A DNA stretch of 64,000 nucleotides from Bryobacterales bacterium (GCA_020852175.1 JADZBH010000018.1:29013-93012); one strand, 5' to 3'; shown: positions 1-12,525, counted from the first letter of the stretch. Numbers and translations: made by a program. The notes: generated by a model not told the origin, from the letters alone.

Positions 1-311
1 GGCGAAGTCCAGGTTGCTCCGCAGGCTCATGTGAGGGAAAAGCGCATAATTCTGAAACACATAGCCACAGTGACGCTCCTGCGGCGGCAGGCACACGCCA
101 CTGACGCCGTCAAACAGCAGCAGGCCGTCCAGTTCGATCCGTCCGGCGTCAGGCCGCAGGAAGCCGGCGATGCACTCCAGCGTCAGCGTCTTGCCGGCGC
201 CGCTGGGGCCGAACAACACCGTCACGCCCGGACCGGCCGTGAACTCCAGATCGAGCGTGAAGGCCACCGAGCCTGGAGCCGCGGCGAACTGTTTCCGAAC
301 GCGGACCGAGA

Positions 312-315
<4 letters not shown>
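1..315 (-). CDS. modC: Molybdate ABC transporter ATP-binding protein ModC (3' part beyond window)
   Basis: ATPase that powers molybdate import through ModB at the cytoplasmic face of the inner membrane. The visible 105 residues start with MISVRVRKQF and contain a Walker A motif GPSGAGKT at residues 36-43 and a Q-loop VFQNYALFPHMS with Gln88; the LFPHMS wording is typical of ModC/CysA-type importers. The ABC signature, Walker B and any C-terminal Mop domain lie outside the window. The ATG overlaps the modB stop codon in an ATGA, so the two are translationally coupled. No modA is seen next to them. Confidence 0.9.
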
Positions 316-2915
<2,600 letters not shown>

Positions 2916-2952
2916 CTTTACCCGCACGCGGGCGCCACTGGCTGTGCAAGCG

Positions 2953-2981
2953 TTGACACGCCCGGCTGCGCATGTTAATTG
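2953..2981 (+). promoter_or_regulatory. Promoter of the nuo operon
   Basis: Consensus -35 TTGACA at 2953-2958, a 17-nt spacer, then TAATTG at 2976-2981 preceded by TG (extended -10). Predicted transcription start near 2988. The in-frame TTG at 2979 falls inside the -10, which favours ATG 2994 as the nuoC start. Confidence 0.5.
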
Positions 2982-2993
2982 TGGGCTTCACCA

Positions 2994-3686
2994 ATGGCGG
3001 ACGCTGAGAACCCCGCTCGGGGACTACCTGATCACACATCACCGCCCGAGGATTCGCGGAAGGAAACGGCTGCCGCAACGCCTGCCGGGAGTGTGTCCGG
3101 AGCCGCTACGCCCGCTACGCCCGCCGCGAAGCCAGCGGCTCCTGCCGCGAAACACCCCGCCCCCAAGCCGCCGGCTGAGATGGCCGCCGAGCCTTGGGAA
3201 GACGAACTGACGCGCGCCCTGGCCCAACAATTCGGCAGCCGCATTGAGCGTTTTGCCGCTTATGTGGGGCAAAACTTCCTTGTCGCCGAGTGTGCCGCGG
3301 TCTACGACATCGTGGAGGCGCTGCGGGACCAGTGGCAGTTCGACTATCTGGCCGAACTCACGGCCGTCGATTTTCCAAGCCGGCCGAAGCGGTTCGAGGT
3401 GATCTACATCCTGTACAGCTTCGCGCGGAATCAACGGATTCGCGTGAAGTGTTCCGCCGCCGAAGGCGAGCGCCCGCGCTCCGTGGTGGCCCTCCACGCC
3501 ACCGCCGACTGGCTGGAACGCGAGGTGTACGACATGTTTGGCATCGAATTCGCGGATCATCCCGATCTGAGGCGGCTGTTGTTGCCGGAAGACTGGCAGG
3601 GATTTCCGCTGCGGCGCGATGCCGGAATCCTCGACATGGACAACCGTTGGGTGCAGGAGAACCTGGGAATCGAAAGCGGACAATAA
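2994..3686 (+). CDS. nuoC: NADH-quinone oxidoreductase subunit C
   Basis: Peripheral-arm subunit of respiratory complex I (30-kDa type). The family core runs from about residue 65 to the end and includes the signature [28 protein letters not shown] followed by GFPLRRD. The first ~60 residues are an Ala/Pro/Lys-rich low-complexity tail absent from most NuoC proteins. ATG 2994 is chosen over TTG 2979 because the latter overlaps the -10 element. It is the first gene of the operon; nuoA and nuoB, which normally precede it, are absent. nuoD starts 2 nt after the stop. Confidence 0.95.
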   Translation: MADAENPARGLPDHTSPPEDSRKETAAATPAGSVSGAATPATPAAKPAAPAAKHPAPKPPAEMAAEPWEDELTRALAQQFGSRIERFAAYVGQNFLVAECAAVYDIVEALRDQWQFDYLAELTAVDFPSRPKRFEVIYILYSFARNQRIRVKCSAAEGERPRSVVALHATADWLEREVYDMFGIEFADHPDLRRLLLPEDWQGFPLRRDAGILDMDNRWVQENLGIESGQ

Positions 3687-3688
3687 CC

Positions 3689-4798
3689 ATGTCGCAGACC
3701 TTCCTTGATTCCAACGAACTGGTCCTGAACATGGGACCGCAGCACCCGTCCACGCACGGCGTGCTCCGGGTCATCCTGAAGCTCGATGGCGAACGCGTCA
3801 ATGGCACCGAATGCGTCATCGGCTATCTCCACAGGGGCGTGGAAAAGATCGCCGAAAACCGCACCTACCAGATGTTCGCGCCCTATGTGGACCGCATGGA
3901 CTATGTGGCCGCCGTGAGCAACGGTCTCGGCTATGTGCTGGCCGTGGAGCGGCTGATCAACGTGGAGGCCACGCCGCGCGCCCAGGCCGTACGCGTCATC
4001 CTGACCGAGTTGAACCGCATCGCCAGCCACCTGTTGTGGCTCGGCACGCACGCCTTGGACATTGGCGCCATCACGCCGCTTTTTTACACCTTGCGCGAGC
4101 GGGAAGAGGTTCTCAAGATCTTCGAGAACTACTGCGGCGCCCGTCTCACCACGCACGCCTTCCGCATCGGCGGTCTGCAATATGAGCTGTACGATGGCTT
4201 CGAGCGCGAGGTGAACGCCTTTTGCGACTGGTTCATTCCCAAGGTGGATGAATACGAGGAACTGCTGACCAACAACCGGATCTGGCGCGAGCGTCTCATC
4301 GGAGTGGGTATCCTGAACGCCGCCGACTGCAAACGCTACGGCGTCACCGGTCCGGTGCTGCGCGCCTCGGGCGTCGCCTGGGACCTGCGCAAGGCGCAGC
4401 CCTATTGCGGCTATCAAAACTACGAGTTCGACATTCCCACCCGCCAGAACGCCGACACCTACGACCGCTACGTGGTGCGCATGGAGGAGATGCGGCAAAG
4501 CGTGCGCATCGTCCGCCAGGCCGTGGGCGCCATTCCGGACGGACCCATCAAGGCCAAGGTCGCCAAGGTGTTGAAACCGCCCGTGGGCGAAGCCTACGTC
4601 TCCATCGAGGCGCCCAAGGGCGAACTGGGCTACTACATCGTCAGCGACGGCACGCTGAATCCGTACCGTGTGCGCGTCCGCCCGCCGTCGCTCATCAATT
4701 TACAGGCGCTGGACCAGATGGTGCGTGGCGCGCTGGTGGCCGACGTCGTGGCCATAATAGGGACGCTGGACATCGTGCTGGGAGAAATCGACCGATGA
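3689..4798 (+). CDS. nuoD: NADH-quinone oxidoreductase subunit D
   Basis: 49-kDa subunit of complex I, 369 aa, which with NuoB forms the quinone-binding site. N-terminal [12 protein letters not shown] carries the conserved quinone-site histidine; [25 protein letters not shown] and [10 protein letters not shown] are further family hallmarks. The start ATG TCG CAG follows the nuoC stop by two bases. The last codon and stop overlap the nuoI start (ATGA). Confidence 0.96.
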   Translation: MSQTFLDSNELVLNMGPQHPSTHGVLRVILKLDGERVNGTECVIGYLHRGVEKIAENRTYQMFAPYVDRMDYVAAVSNGLGYVLAVERLINVEATPRAQAVRVILTELNRIASHLLWLGTHALDIGAITPLFYTLREREEVLKIFENYCGARLTTHAFRIGGLQYELYDGFEREVNAFCDWFIPKVDEYEELLTNNRIWRERLIGVGILNAADCKRYGVTGPVLRASGVAWDLRKAQPYCGYQNYEFDIPTRQNADTYDRYVVRMEEMRQSVRIVRQAVGAIPDGPIKAKVAKVLKPPVGEAYVSIEAPKGELGYYIVSDGTLNPYRVRVRPPSLINLQALDQMVRGALVADVVAIIGTLDIVLGEIDR

Positions 4799-5250
4799 TC
4801 GCGCTGCTGAAGAAAATCCTTCTCGTCGACCTGTTGCAAGGACTGTGGGTGACCTTCCGGAACCAGCACCCCAAGCACCTCTACACGGAACAGTATCCGC
4901 TGGAACGTCCCAAGGTGGCCGAACGCTTCCGCGGCGCGCCGCGCCTGAACATCAATCCGGACAATGGCGAAACGCTGTGCATCTCCTGCGACCTCTGCGC
5001 CAAGGCCTGCCCGGAAAACCTGATTGTCGTCACCAGCGTGCGCAACGAGCAGACCAAGCGCAAGGATCTGACCACGTTCACCTACGACACCTCGCGCTGC
5101 ATGTTCTGCGGCCTGTGCGAGGACGCCTGCCCCGTCGATGCTCTCGAACTCACCCAGGATTTCGAGCTGGCCAGCTATACCCGCGAGGGGCTCATCTGGG
5201 ACCGGCAAATGCTCGAGGAGGGTCCGAAGCCGACGCGGTACACGCGCTGA
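4795..5250 (+). CDS. nuoI: NADH-quinone oxidoreductase subunit I (2x[4Fe-4S])
   Basis: Ferredoxin-like complex I subunit, 151 aa, that passes electrons toward NuoB. Two complete 4Fe-4S motifs are present: Cys62/65/68/72 ([12 protein letters not shown]) and Cys102/105/108/112 ([12 protein letters not shown]). An N-terminal amphipathic helix ([18 protein letters not shown]) anchors it to the membrane. The ATG overlaps the nuoD stop by 4 nt. Confidence 0.96.
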   Translation: MIALLKKILLVDLLQGLWVTFRNQHPKHLYTEQYPLERPKVAERFRGAPRLNINPDNGETLCISCDLCAKACPENLIVVTSVRNEQTKRKDLTTFTYDTSRCMFCGLCEDACPVDALELTQDFELASYTREGLIWDRQMLEEGPKPTRYTR

Positions 5251-5259
5251 CGCGCTGCC

Positions 5260-5796
5260 ATGCTGGACACCTTCTTCTTTTACATCTTCGCGCTGCTCAC
5301 CCTGGGCGGCGCCATCGCCACCATCACCCGCCGCAGCGCCGTGCATAGCGCGCTGTCGCTGGTGGTTTCGCTGCTGGGCGTGGCCGGGCTCTACCTGCTG
5401 CAGCAGGCCGAATTTCTCTTCGCCGTCCAGATCGTGCTCTACATCGGCGGCATCATGGTGCTGTTCCTGTTCGTCATCATGCTGGTGAATCTCGACGAGG
5501 CGGGCAAACAGCGCCAGTTCAACCGCCAGTGGCTGCTCGGGCTGCTCGCCTGCCTGCTGGTGGGCGCGCAGATGATCTGGATGCTCCGCGGCTCCGGCGC
5601 CCTGCGCCTGCCCGAGGCGCCCGCCGCGTTGTCCGCCGCCGCTTCCGGCGCCATTTCCTCCGCCGCCGGCGAGGGCAACGTCGAGCAACTCGCCGACCTC
5701 CTGTTCCGCCAGTACCTGCTGCCTTTCGAGGTGGTCAGCCTGCTGCTGCTGGTGGCCATCGTCGGTTCGGTCATGCTGGCAAAGAAGAGTTCCTGA
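5260..5796 (+). CDS. nuoJ: NADH-quinone oxidoreductase subunit J
   Basis: Membrane subunit J of complex I, 178 aa, with five hydrophobic helices. The segment VQIVLYIGGIMVLFLFVIML is the conserved TM3 with its pi-bulge region. An Ala/Ser-rich loop (residues ~115-135) separates the last two helices. It lies 9 nt after nuoI and 7 nt before nuoK. Confidence 0.93.
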   Translation: MLDTFFFYIFALLTLGGAIATITRRSAVHSALSLVVSLLGVAGLYLLQQAEFLFAVQIVLYIGGIMVLFLFVIMLVNLDEAGKQRQFNRQWLLGLLACLLVGAQMIWMLRGSGALRLPEAPAALSAAASGAISSAAGEGNVEQLADLLFRQYLLPFEVVSLLLLVAIVGSVMLAKKSS

Positions 5797-5803
5797 GAAC
5801 GCC

Positions 5804-6115
5804 ATGTTGCATCCGATCACGGCCAACCACTACCTGATGCTGAGCGCGGCGCTGCTGCTCATCGGCACGCTCGGCGTGCTCACGCGCCGCAACATCGTCA
5901 TCGTGCTCATGTCGATCGAGCTCATCCTGAACGCGGTCAACATCAACCTCGTCACGATGGCCCGGTATTGGCAAAACCTCCAGGGCCAGGTCTTCGCCAT
6001 CTTCGTCATCACCGTGGCGGTGGCCGAGGCGGCCATCGGGTTGGGTATTCTGATTGCTCTGTTCCGCAACAAGGAGACGGTGCAGGCCGACGAAATCGAC
6101 CTGCTGAAATGGTAG
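5804..6115 (+). CDS. nuoK: NADH-quinone oxidoreductase subunit K
   Basis: Small MrpC-like membrane subunit of complex I, 103 aa with three helices. Conserved acidic residues within helices are visible: Glu in IVLMSIELILNAVNI (TM2) and Glu in VAVAEAAIGLGI (TM3), part of the proton-relay chain. It begins MLHPITANHYL. Confidence 0.95.
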   Translation: MLHPITANHYLMLSAALLLIGTLGVLTRRNIVIVLMSIELILNAVNINLVTMARYWQNLQGQVFAIFVITVAVAEAAIGLGILIALFRNKETVQADEIDLLKW

Positions 6116-6128
6116 CCGGAACGACACG

Positions 6129-8291
6129 ATGAACTTCCTCGACCTGATCTGGCTCATCCCGCTCTTCCCGCTGGCCGGGGCGGCCGTCATGCTGCTCATC
6201 GGCCGGCGGCTCGACCCGCAGGGCGCCTCCCACGTGGCGTTGGCGCCCGGCCTCGCTCCGGACGAAGGGCACGGCCAGGGCCATCACGGCCATGCCTTCG
6301 CCTCCACGCGCCGCCTGATCGCCTTCTTTTCGCCCGGAGCCGTCCTGCTCAGCTTTCTGTTCTCGATGGCCGCCGTGATCCAGTTGTCCTCGCTCGAAAA
6401 GCGCTCGCACGAGGTCATTCTTTACACCTGGATCTCCGGCCTGCCGTTCCACACCGCCACTGGCGCCCTGGCCACCTTTACCGCCGACTGGGGATTCCTG
6501 CTCGATCCGCTCAGCTCCGTCATGATCCTGGTGATCACCGGCATCGGCTTTCTCATTCACGTTTATGCCACCGGTTACATGGCTCACGACGGCGGCTACT
6601 ACCGCTTCTTCGGTTATCTGAACCTGTTCGTGTTCTTCATGCTGACGCTCGTGCTGGCGAACAACTACGCGCTGTTGTTCGCCGGATGGGAAGGCGTGGG
6701 GTTGTGCAGTTACCTGCTGATCGGGTTCTACTTCCATAAGAAATCGGCGAGCGACGCGGCCAACAAGGCATTCATCGTGAATCGCGTCGGCGATGCCGGA
6801 TTCCTCATCGGCATGTTCCTCTTGCTGAGCCTCACCGGCACGCTGCGCTTCACGCAAATGAACGAAACGCTCGCCAGCGGCGCGCTCACCGCCGAAACGG
6901 CCGGTTTCGGCGCGCTCAGCCTGGCCACGCTCTGCCTGTTCGCCGGCGCCACCGGCAAGTCGGCGCAGTTGCCCCTGTATGTCTGGCTGCCAGACGCCAT
7001 GGAGGGCCCCACGCCGGTTTCCGCGCTCATACACGCGGCCACGATGGTCACGGCGGGCGTCTACATGGTGGCACGTTCGCACGCTCTCTACGCGCTGACG
7101 CCGGAGACCAGCGCCATCGTGATGGGTACAGGCGCGGTGACGGCCATTCTGGCCGCCTCCATCGCTCTGGTCCAGAACGATATCAAACGCGTGCTCGCCT
7201 ATTCCACGGTTTCGCAACTCGGCTACATGTTCATGGCCGCCGGCGCGGGTGCGTACTGGGTGGCCGTATTCCACCTCTACACCCACGCCTTCTTCAAGGC
7301 CCTGCTCTTCCTCGGTTCGGGCTCGGTGATTCACGCCATGTCGGGCGAGCAGGACATGCGCCGCATGGGCGCTCTCAAGGACAGGATTCCCACCACCTTC
7401 CGCACCATGTTCGCCGGTTCGGTGGCCATCGCCGGCATTCCCGGCCTGGCCGGGTTCTTCTCGAAGGATGAGATCCTCTGGCAGGTGTTCAGCGCGCCGG
7501 GCGGCTCCATGGCCGTGTACGCCGTCGGCCTGATCACCGCCGCCCTGACCGCCTTTTACATGTGGCGCCTGATGTTCATGACCTTCTATGGCGAACCGCG
7601 CATGGACGAAGCCACGGCCCGGCGCATCCATGAGTCGCCCGTCTCCATGACCCTGCCGCTCATCGTGCTGGCCGCGGGCAGCGTCCTGGCCGGGTGGATC
7701 GGCGCGCCCAAACTGTGGAGCTTCCTGCCGGACTCCTTCCGCGCCTTCGAACACTGGCTGCTTCCGGTGTTCACGCATGGAACCGCGCAGGCGGCATCCG
7801 AAGCCGGCCACGCCGCCGCGCATCACGACACCGGACTGGAATGGGCGCTGATGGGGCTCAGCGTGGCCATCGCCATTGGCGGCATCCTCTTCGCCCGTTC
7901 GCTGTACGGCAAGCGCTGGACGGTGGATCCCATCGAATCGCTCACCGGCCCGCTGCACAAACCGCTGTTGAACAAGTGGTACGTCGATGAGATCTACAAC
8001 TATCTCTTCGTCGAAGGCTTGGCCAAAGGCGGCGGCCGGCTGCTTGGCGTCTTCGACCGTCACATTGTGGATGGCGGAGTGAACGGCTCGGGCTGGCTGA
8101 CGCGCCTTGTTTCGCGCGCCTCCATCTGGTGGGACACCTGGATCATCGACGGCGCCATCCGCGTGTCGGCGCTGTTGGCGCATATCGCTTCGTTCCCCAT
8201 GCGTCTGGCGCAGACCGGGCAGGTGCAAACCTACGCCACGGTGTTTCTGCTGGGCGTGGCGCTCTTTCTCGGTTGGAGGTGGTTCGCGTGA
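6129..8291 (+). CDS. nuoL: NADH-quinone oxidoreductase subunit L
   Basis: Distal antiporter-like proton-pumping subunit, 720 aa, about 100 residues longer than the E. coli protein. Family hallmarks include FAGWEGVGLCSYLLIGFY (Glu of TM5), LPLYVWLPDAMEGPTPVSALIHAATMVTAGVY and LVQNDIKRVLAYSTVSQLGYM. A His/Gly-rich insert (HGQGHHGH) lies in the first loop near residues 54-61. The C-terminal part carries the long lateral helix region and last TM. The stop overlaps the GTG start of nuoM. Confidence 0.96.
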   Translation: MNFLDLIWLIPLFPLAGAAVMLLIGRRLDPQGASHVALAPGLAPDEGHGQGHHGHAFASTRRLIAFFSPGAVLLSFLFSMAAVIQLSSLEKRSHEVILYTWISGLPFHTATGALATFTADWGFLLDPLSSVMILVITGIGFLIHVYATGYMAHDGGYYRFFGYLNLFVFFMLTLVLANNYALLFAGWEGVGLCSYLLIGFYFHKKSASDAANKAFIVNRVGDAGFLIGMFLLLSLTGTLRFTQMNETLASGALTAETAGFGALSLATLCLFAGATGKSAQLPLYVWLPDAMEGPTPVSALIHAATMVTAGVYMVARSHALYALTPETSAIVMGTGAVTAILAASIALVQNDIKRVLAYSTVSQLGYMFMAAGAGAYWVAVFHLYTHAFFKALLFLGSGSVIHAMSGEQDMRRMGALKDRIPTTFRTMFAGSVAIAGIPGLAGFFSKDEILWQVFSAPGGSMAVYAVGLITAALTAFYMWRLMFMTFYGEPRMDEATARRIHESPVSMTLPLIVLAAGSVLAGWIGAPKLWSFLPDSFRAFEHWLLPVFTHGTAQAASEAGHAAAHHDTGLEWALMGLSVAIAIGGILFARSLYGKRWTVDPIESLTGPLHKPLLNKWYVDEIYNYLFVEGLAKGGGRLLGVFDRHIVDGGVNGSGWLTRLVSRASIWWDTWIIDGAIRVSALLAHIASFPMRLAQTGQVQTYATVFLLGVALFLGWRWFA

Positions 8292-9862
8292 ATCCGCTCA
8301 GCCTCGCCCTGTGGACCCCTCTGGCCTGCCTCGTGGTGCTGCTGGCGATTCCGGCGTCGCAAAAAACGGCCATCAAGGTGTGGGCCAACGCCGCGGCGTT
8401 GCTTGGCGCCGCCGCCATGCTGCCGCTGCTGGCCGGCTTTGACAAGAGCAATGGCGGCTTCCAGTTCGTCGAACGCGCGCCGTGGGCGCCCTCGCTGGGC
8501 GTGCAATATTACATTGGCGTCGATGGCATCAGCCTGCTGCTGATGGCGCTTACCGCCGTCACCGCCGTCGTGGCGACGCTCTCCAGTTGGAACGCCATCG
8601 AGGACCGGGTGAAGCAGTATTACGCCATGCTGCTGCTGCTGCAGGTGGGCATGTTGGGCGTCTTCGCCTCGCTGGACTTCATCCTTTTCTATGTTTTCTG
8701 GGAACTGGTCCTGGTGCCCATGTACTTCCTGATCGGCGTCTGGGGCGGCCCGCGCAAGCTGTACGCGGCCATTAAGTTCTTCCTCTACACGCTGACGGGA
8801 AGCGTGCTCATGCTGCTCGGCATCCTGACGCTGTTTTTCCAGCATTGGACGCAGTTCGGCACGCCCACCTTTGAAATCGACGCTCTGCTCCGCCTGGCCA
8901 TGCCGTTCTGGATGCAGCAGTGGGTGTTCTGGGCGCTGTTCATCGGCTTTGCGATCAAGGTGCCCATGTTTCCCTTCCACACCTGGCTGCCCGACGCGCA
9001 CACCGAAGCTCCCACGGCTGGTTCGGTGATCCTTGCCGCGGTGCTGCTGAAAATGGGGACCTACGGTTTCCTGCGCTTCTCCCTGCCGCTGCTGCCCGAG
9101 GCTTCCATTGACCGCACGATCGTCCAGGTCCTGGTGGGGCTGTCCATCACGGGTATTCTTTACGGCGCGCTGGTTTGTCTGATGCAGAAGGACTGGAAGC
9201 GCCTGGTGGCTTATTCCTCGGTGAGCCACCTTGGCTTCTGCACGCTCGGCATCTTTTCGTTGAATCCGAACGGCATCGCCGGCAGCGTGATTCAGCAGTT
9301 GAACCACGGCATCTCCACCGGCATGCTCTTCCTTGTGGTCGGCGTGATGTATGAGAGGCGCCACACGCGCGAGATCAGCGAATATGGCGGGCTGGCCCAC
9401 CGCATGCCGCTGTTTGCCACCGTGTTCGCCTTCGCCGTGCTCAGTTCGGCCGGGCTGCCCCTGCTGAACGGCTTCGTGGGCGAGTTCACCATCCTGCAAG
9501 GCGCCTTCGAGGCCAACCGGTTCTCGGCCGCGCTGGCGGTGGTGGGGGTGATTCTGGGCGCGGCCTACCTGCTGTGGCTGTACCAGCGCACCACTCTCGG
9601 ACAGATCACCAACATGAAGAACAACCTCCTGCCCGATCTCAGCCTCCGTGAACTGGTGGTCTTCGCGCCCTTCATCGTGTGGGCCTTTTCCATCGGTCTC
9701 TACTCGAAGCCATACTTCGAGATGATCGAACGTCCGGTGGCCCGGATTGTCGAGCGGGTCAGGCCCGGTTACTTCCAGGACCGTTCGCAGGCGCCCGCGC
9801 TGGCCGAACTCGCTCCGCCCGCCGCTCCGGCGACCCGGCGCGAGGCGGGAGGCTCGCGATGA
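8288..9862 (+). CDS. nuoM: NADH-quinone oxidoreductase subunit M
   Basis: Antiporter-like proton-pumping subunit, 524 aa. Typical segments are FYVFWELVLVPMYFLIGVWGG (TM5 Glu), KVPMFPFHTWLPDAHTEAPTAGSVILA and MQKDWKRLVAYSSVSHLGF. It starts with GTG at 8288, coupled to nuoL through a GTGA overlap, and ends in an overlap with the nuoN ATG. The C-terminus has an Ala/Pro-rich tail beyond the last helix. Confidence 0.96.
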   Translation: MNPLSLALWTPLACLVVLLAIPASQKTAIKVWANAAALLGAAAMLPLLAGFDKSNGGFQFVERAPWAPSLGVQYYIGVDGISLLLMALTAVTAVVATLSSWNAIEDRVKQYYAMLLLLQVGMLGVFASLDFILFYVFWELVLVPMYFLIGVWGGPRKLYAAIKFFLYTLTGSVLMLLGILTLFFQHWTQFGTPTFEIDALLRLAMPFWMQQWVFWALFIGFAIKVPMFPFHTWLPDAHTEAPTAGSVILAAVLLKMGTYGFLRFSLPLLPEASIDRTIVQVLVGLSITGILYGALVCLMQKDWKRLVAYSSVSHLGFCTLGIFSLNPNGIAGSVIQQLNHGISTGMLFLVVGVMYERRHTREISEYGGLAHRMPLFATVFAFAVLSSAGLPLLNGFVGEFTILQGAFEANRFSAALAVVGVILGAAYLLWLYQRTTLGQITNMKNNLLPDLSLRELVVFAPFIVWAFSIGLYSKPYFEMIERPVARIVERVRPGYFQDRSQAPALAELAPPAAPATRREAGGSR

Positions 9863-11328
9863 GCCCCTATTTCACGGCGGCCGATCAGTTCGCCGTGAAC
9901 CCGGCCCTGCTGCTGGCCCTGTTCGGCTGTGGCATTCTGCTTCTCGACTTCTTCATTCAGCCCAACCCGAAGAGCAAGCGCCTGCTGATCTTCCTGGCGC
10001 TGGCGGGCGAAGCCTTCGCCGCCGGGGCGCTTCTGCGCCAGTACAAGTTGATCGATGAGCAGGCCGTCGTGGCGCTGCGCGGCTTTTCCGGCAGCCTCAT
10101 CGTGGATGGTTTCTCCATTTTCTTCAACGCCCTGTTCGCCGCCGCCGCCGTGCTGGTGGTGCTCATCTCTTACCGCTATCTCGAAGTGGAAGGAGAACAC
10201 AACGGCGAATTCTACGGGCTGGTTCTACTGGCCCAATGCGGTATGTACTTCCTGGCCTCGGGCACCGAACTGGTGACCATCTTCATTGGCATCGAACTGA
10301 TGGCCGTCACCTTCTACGTGCTGGTGGGCTTCCTGCGAGGGGACCGGCGCTCGAACGAGGCGGCAATGAAGTACCTGCTGCTCGGCGCCTTTTCCAGCGG
10401 CTTTCTCGCCTATGGCTTCTCGCTGCTGTACGCGCTGTCGGGTTCGACGCGCCTGGACCAGATCGCCACCGCGCTGGCCCAACGGCCGGCCGCCGACCCG
10501 TTGCTGATTCTGGCGTTGGCCACGACCATGGTGGGCCTGCTGTTCAAGATCGGCGCGGCGCCGTTCCACATGTGGGCGCCTGACGCTTATGAAGGCGCGC
10601 CCACGCCCGTCACCGCCTATCTATCGGTGGCCTCCAAGGCCGCCTCGGTAGCGGTGCTGGTGCGCGTGCTGATGAGCACGCTCGGGGCGCACCGTATTAA
10701 CTGGGAGCCCCTGCTGGCCGTGGCCGTGCTGCTTAGCCTCACCATCGGCAACTTCTCGGCGCTGACGCAGACGAACATGAAGCGGCTGCTGGCCTACAGC
10801 TCCATTTCGCACGCCGGTTATGTGCTGCTCGGCCTCATCGCCGGCAACCGTACGGGCCTTACCGGCATCGCCGTCTATCTGCTCGTGTATACGTTCATGA
10901 ACACCGGTGCCTTCCTGGTGCTGATTTCCCTGCGCCAGAAGGGGCTCACCGGCGACGATATCGATGACCTCAACGGCCTGATCCACCGCTCGCCCGGCCA
11001 CGCGCTGCTGATGGCGCTGTTCCTGCTTTCGCTGGCCGGCATACCGCCCACGGCGGGATTCATCGGCAAGTATTACATCTTCCTGTCTCTTGTCGAGACG
11101 GGGCACTTCGCGCTGGCCATCGTGGCGGCGCTTTACGTCGCCATCTCCATTTACTATTACTTCCGCATCGTCCGCGCAATGTTCCTGAACGAGGCGGGCC
11201 AGCTTCCGGCCGCCGTGCCGGGGCTGGGCGCGAGCCTGGGTTTCCTGCTTACCGCCGCCGGGACGCTCGCCATCGGGCTCTTTCCGGAACCGATCGTCCG
11301 CTTCGCGGGGAGTTCTCTGCTCAGGTAG
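9859..11328 (+). CDS. nuoN: NADH-quinone oxidoreductase subunit N
   Basis: Third antiporter-like subunit, 489 aa with about 14 helices. Markers are FIGIELMAVTFYVLVGF (Glu of TM5), KIGAAPFHMWAPDAYEGAPTPVTAYLSVASK and TQTNMKRLLAYSSISHAGYVL. The ATG overlaps the nuoM stop (ATGA). nuoH follows after 6 nt. Confidence 0.96.
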   Translation: MSPYFTAADQFAVNPALLLALFGCGILLLDFFIQPNPKSKRLLIFLALAGEAFAAGALLRQYKLIDEQAVVALRGFSGSLIVDGFSIFFNALFAAAAVLVVLISYRYLEVEGEHNGEFYGLVLLAQCGMYFLASGTELVTIFIGIELMAVTFYVLVGFLRGDRRSNEAAMKYLLLGAFSSGFLAYGFSLLYALSGSTRLDQIATALAQRPAADPLLILALATTMVGLLFKIGAAPFHMWAPDAYEGAPTPVTAYLSVASKAASVAVLVRVLMSTLGAHRINWEPLLAVAVLLSLTIGNFSALTQTNMKRLLAYSSISHAGYVLLGLIAGNRTGLTGIAVYLLVYTFMNTGAFLVLISLRQKGLTGDDIDDLNGLIHRSPGHALLMALFLLSLAGIPPTAGFIGKYYIFLSLVETGHFALAIVAALYVAISIYYYFRIVRAMFLNEAGQLPAAVPGLGASLGFLLTAAGTLAIGLFPEPIVRFAGSSLLR

Positions 11329-11334
11329 CCGGCC

Positions 11335-12525
11335 ATGGAAACACTCCAGTACATCGTTTCGCACCCCTGGTTCACGCCGCTGGTGATGACTGCGCTCATC
11401 ATCCTTGTTTTTCCGCTGCTGGCCGGCTATATCGTGCTGGTGGAGCGCAAGGTGCTGGCCGACATGCAGGTGCGCCTGGGGCCCATGCGCGTGGGACCGC
11501 ACGGACTGCTGCAGCCCATCGCCGACGCACTGAAGCTGCTGCTGAAGGAAGACATCATTCCCGCCGAGTCGGACAAGGCCATCTTCTGGTTCGCTCCGCT
11601 CATCTCCACCTTCACGGCGTTGACGGCCTTCTGCGTCATTCCGTTCTCCAGCGGCATCTTCGTCGCCGACGTGAACGTCGGACTGCTGATCATCTCCGCC
11701 ATGAGCTCGGTGGGCATACTCGGCATCGTACTCGGCGGTTGGGCTTCCAACAGCCACTACTCTCTGCTGGGCGCGCTGCGCAGCGCGGCCCAGTTGGTGA
11801 GCTACGAGGTGGCGCTGGCCCTGGCGTTGCTCTCCGGCGTCATGTCGGCCGGCACGTTGAGCATGACCGGAATCGTCCGCGCGCAGCAGGAACGGCAGAT
11901 CTGGTTCGTCTTTGACAACTACGGACTGATGATCGTTCCCTTCGTCGTCTATGTCATCTCGGCGGTGGCCGAAACCAACCGGGCGCCGTTCGACCTGCCC
12001 GAAGCCGAATCCGAACTCGTCGCCGGCTTCCACACCGAGTACAGCGGTTTCCGCTGGGCGCTTTACTTCCTGGCCGAGTACGCCAACATCTTCGTGGTGT
12101 CCTCCGTGGCCGTGACACTGTTTCTGGGCGGCTGGCTGCGGCCGTTTCCCAACGTGTCCTGGCTCGAACTGCCATTGAACCGCGGTTTTCCGGCCCTGCT
12201 GTTTCTTGCGATCGGCCTGGGCAGCCTGCGCCTGGCGCGGAAGCTCGTCTGGCGGCCGCACGCCATCGGCATGGCCGCCGTGGCACTGGCGGTGCTCGCG
12301 CTGGCCGGGTTGATTCTGATTCCGGCCGTGAACGCCGCCGTGAGCGCTCCGTTCTGGTTCCTGCTGAAGGTGGGCTGCTTCGTGTACGCCATGATCTGGT
12401 TCCGCGGCACCTTCCCGCGCTTCCGCTACGACCAGTTGATGAACATCGGTTGGAAGATCATGATTCCGGTCGCGCTCGCCTCCATCTTCCTGAACGCCGT
12501 GGTGGGCATGTGGCGTGCCGGTTGA
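11335..12525 (+). CDS. nuoH: NADH-quinone oxidoreductase subunit H
   Basis: Membrane subunit that joins the quinone cavity to the pumping arm, 396 aa with eight or more helices. Conserved stretches: LVERKVLADMQVRLGPMRVGPHG (loop 1), QPIADALKLLLKED, and AVAETNRAPFDLPEAESELVAGFHTEYSGF (loop 3 with catalytic acidic residues). Its place at the operon's end, after nuoN, is unusual: in canonical operons it sits between nuoG and nuoI. The ~160 bp that follow (12526-12684) separate it from a convergent gene; I see no gene or terminator hairpin in them. Confidence 0.95.
   Translation: METLQYIVSHPWFTPLVMTALIILVFPLLAGYIVLVERKVLADMQVRLGPMRVGPHGLLQPIADALKLLLKEDIIPAESDKAIFWFAPLISTFTALTAFCVIPFSSGIFVADVNVGLLIISAMSSVGILGIVLGGWASNSHYSLLGALRSAAQLVSYEVALALALLSGVMSAGTLSMTGIVRAQQERQIWFVFDNYGLMIVPFVVYVISAVAETNRAPFDLPEAESELVAGFHTEYSGFRWALYFLAEYANIFVVSSVAVTLFLGGWLRPFPNVSWLELPLNRGFPALLFLAIGLGSLRLARKLVWRPHAIGMAAVALAVLALAGLILIPAVNAAVSAPFWFLLKVGCFVYAMIWFRGTFPRFRYDQLMNIGWKIMIPVALASIFLNAVVGMWRAG

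Noticed and set aside
2979..2993. TTG at 2979 as the nuoC start
   Set aside because: It lies inside the predicted -10 element; ATG 2994 follows at a sensible distance.
6009..8228. A 739-codon open frame antisense to nuoL, and similar ones antisense to nuoM and nuoN/H
   Set aside because: His/Gly/Gln-rich composition with no family motif, entirely within well-supported complex I genes.
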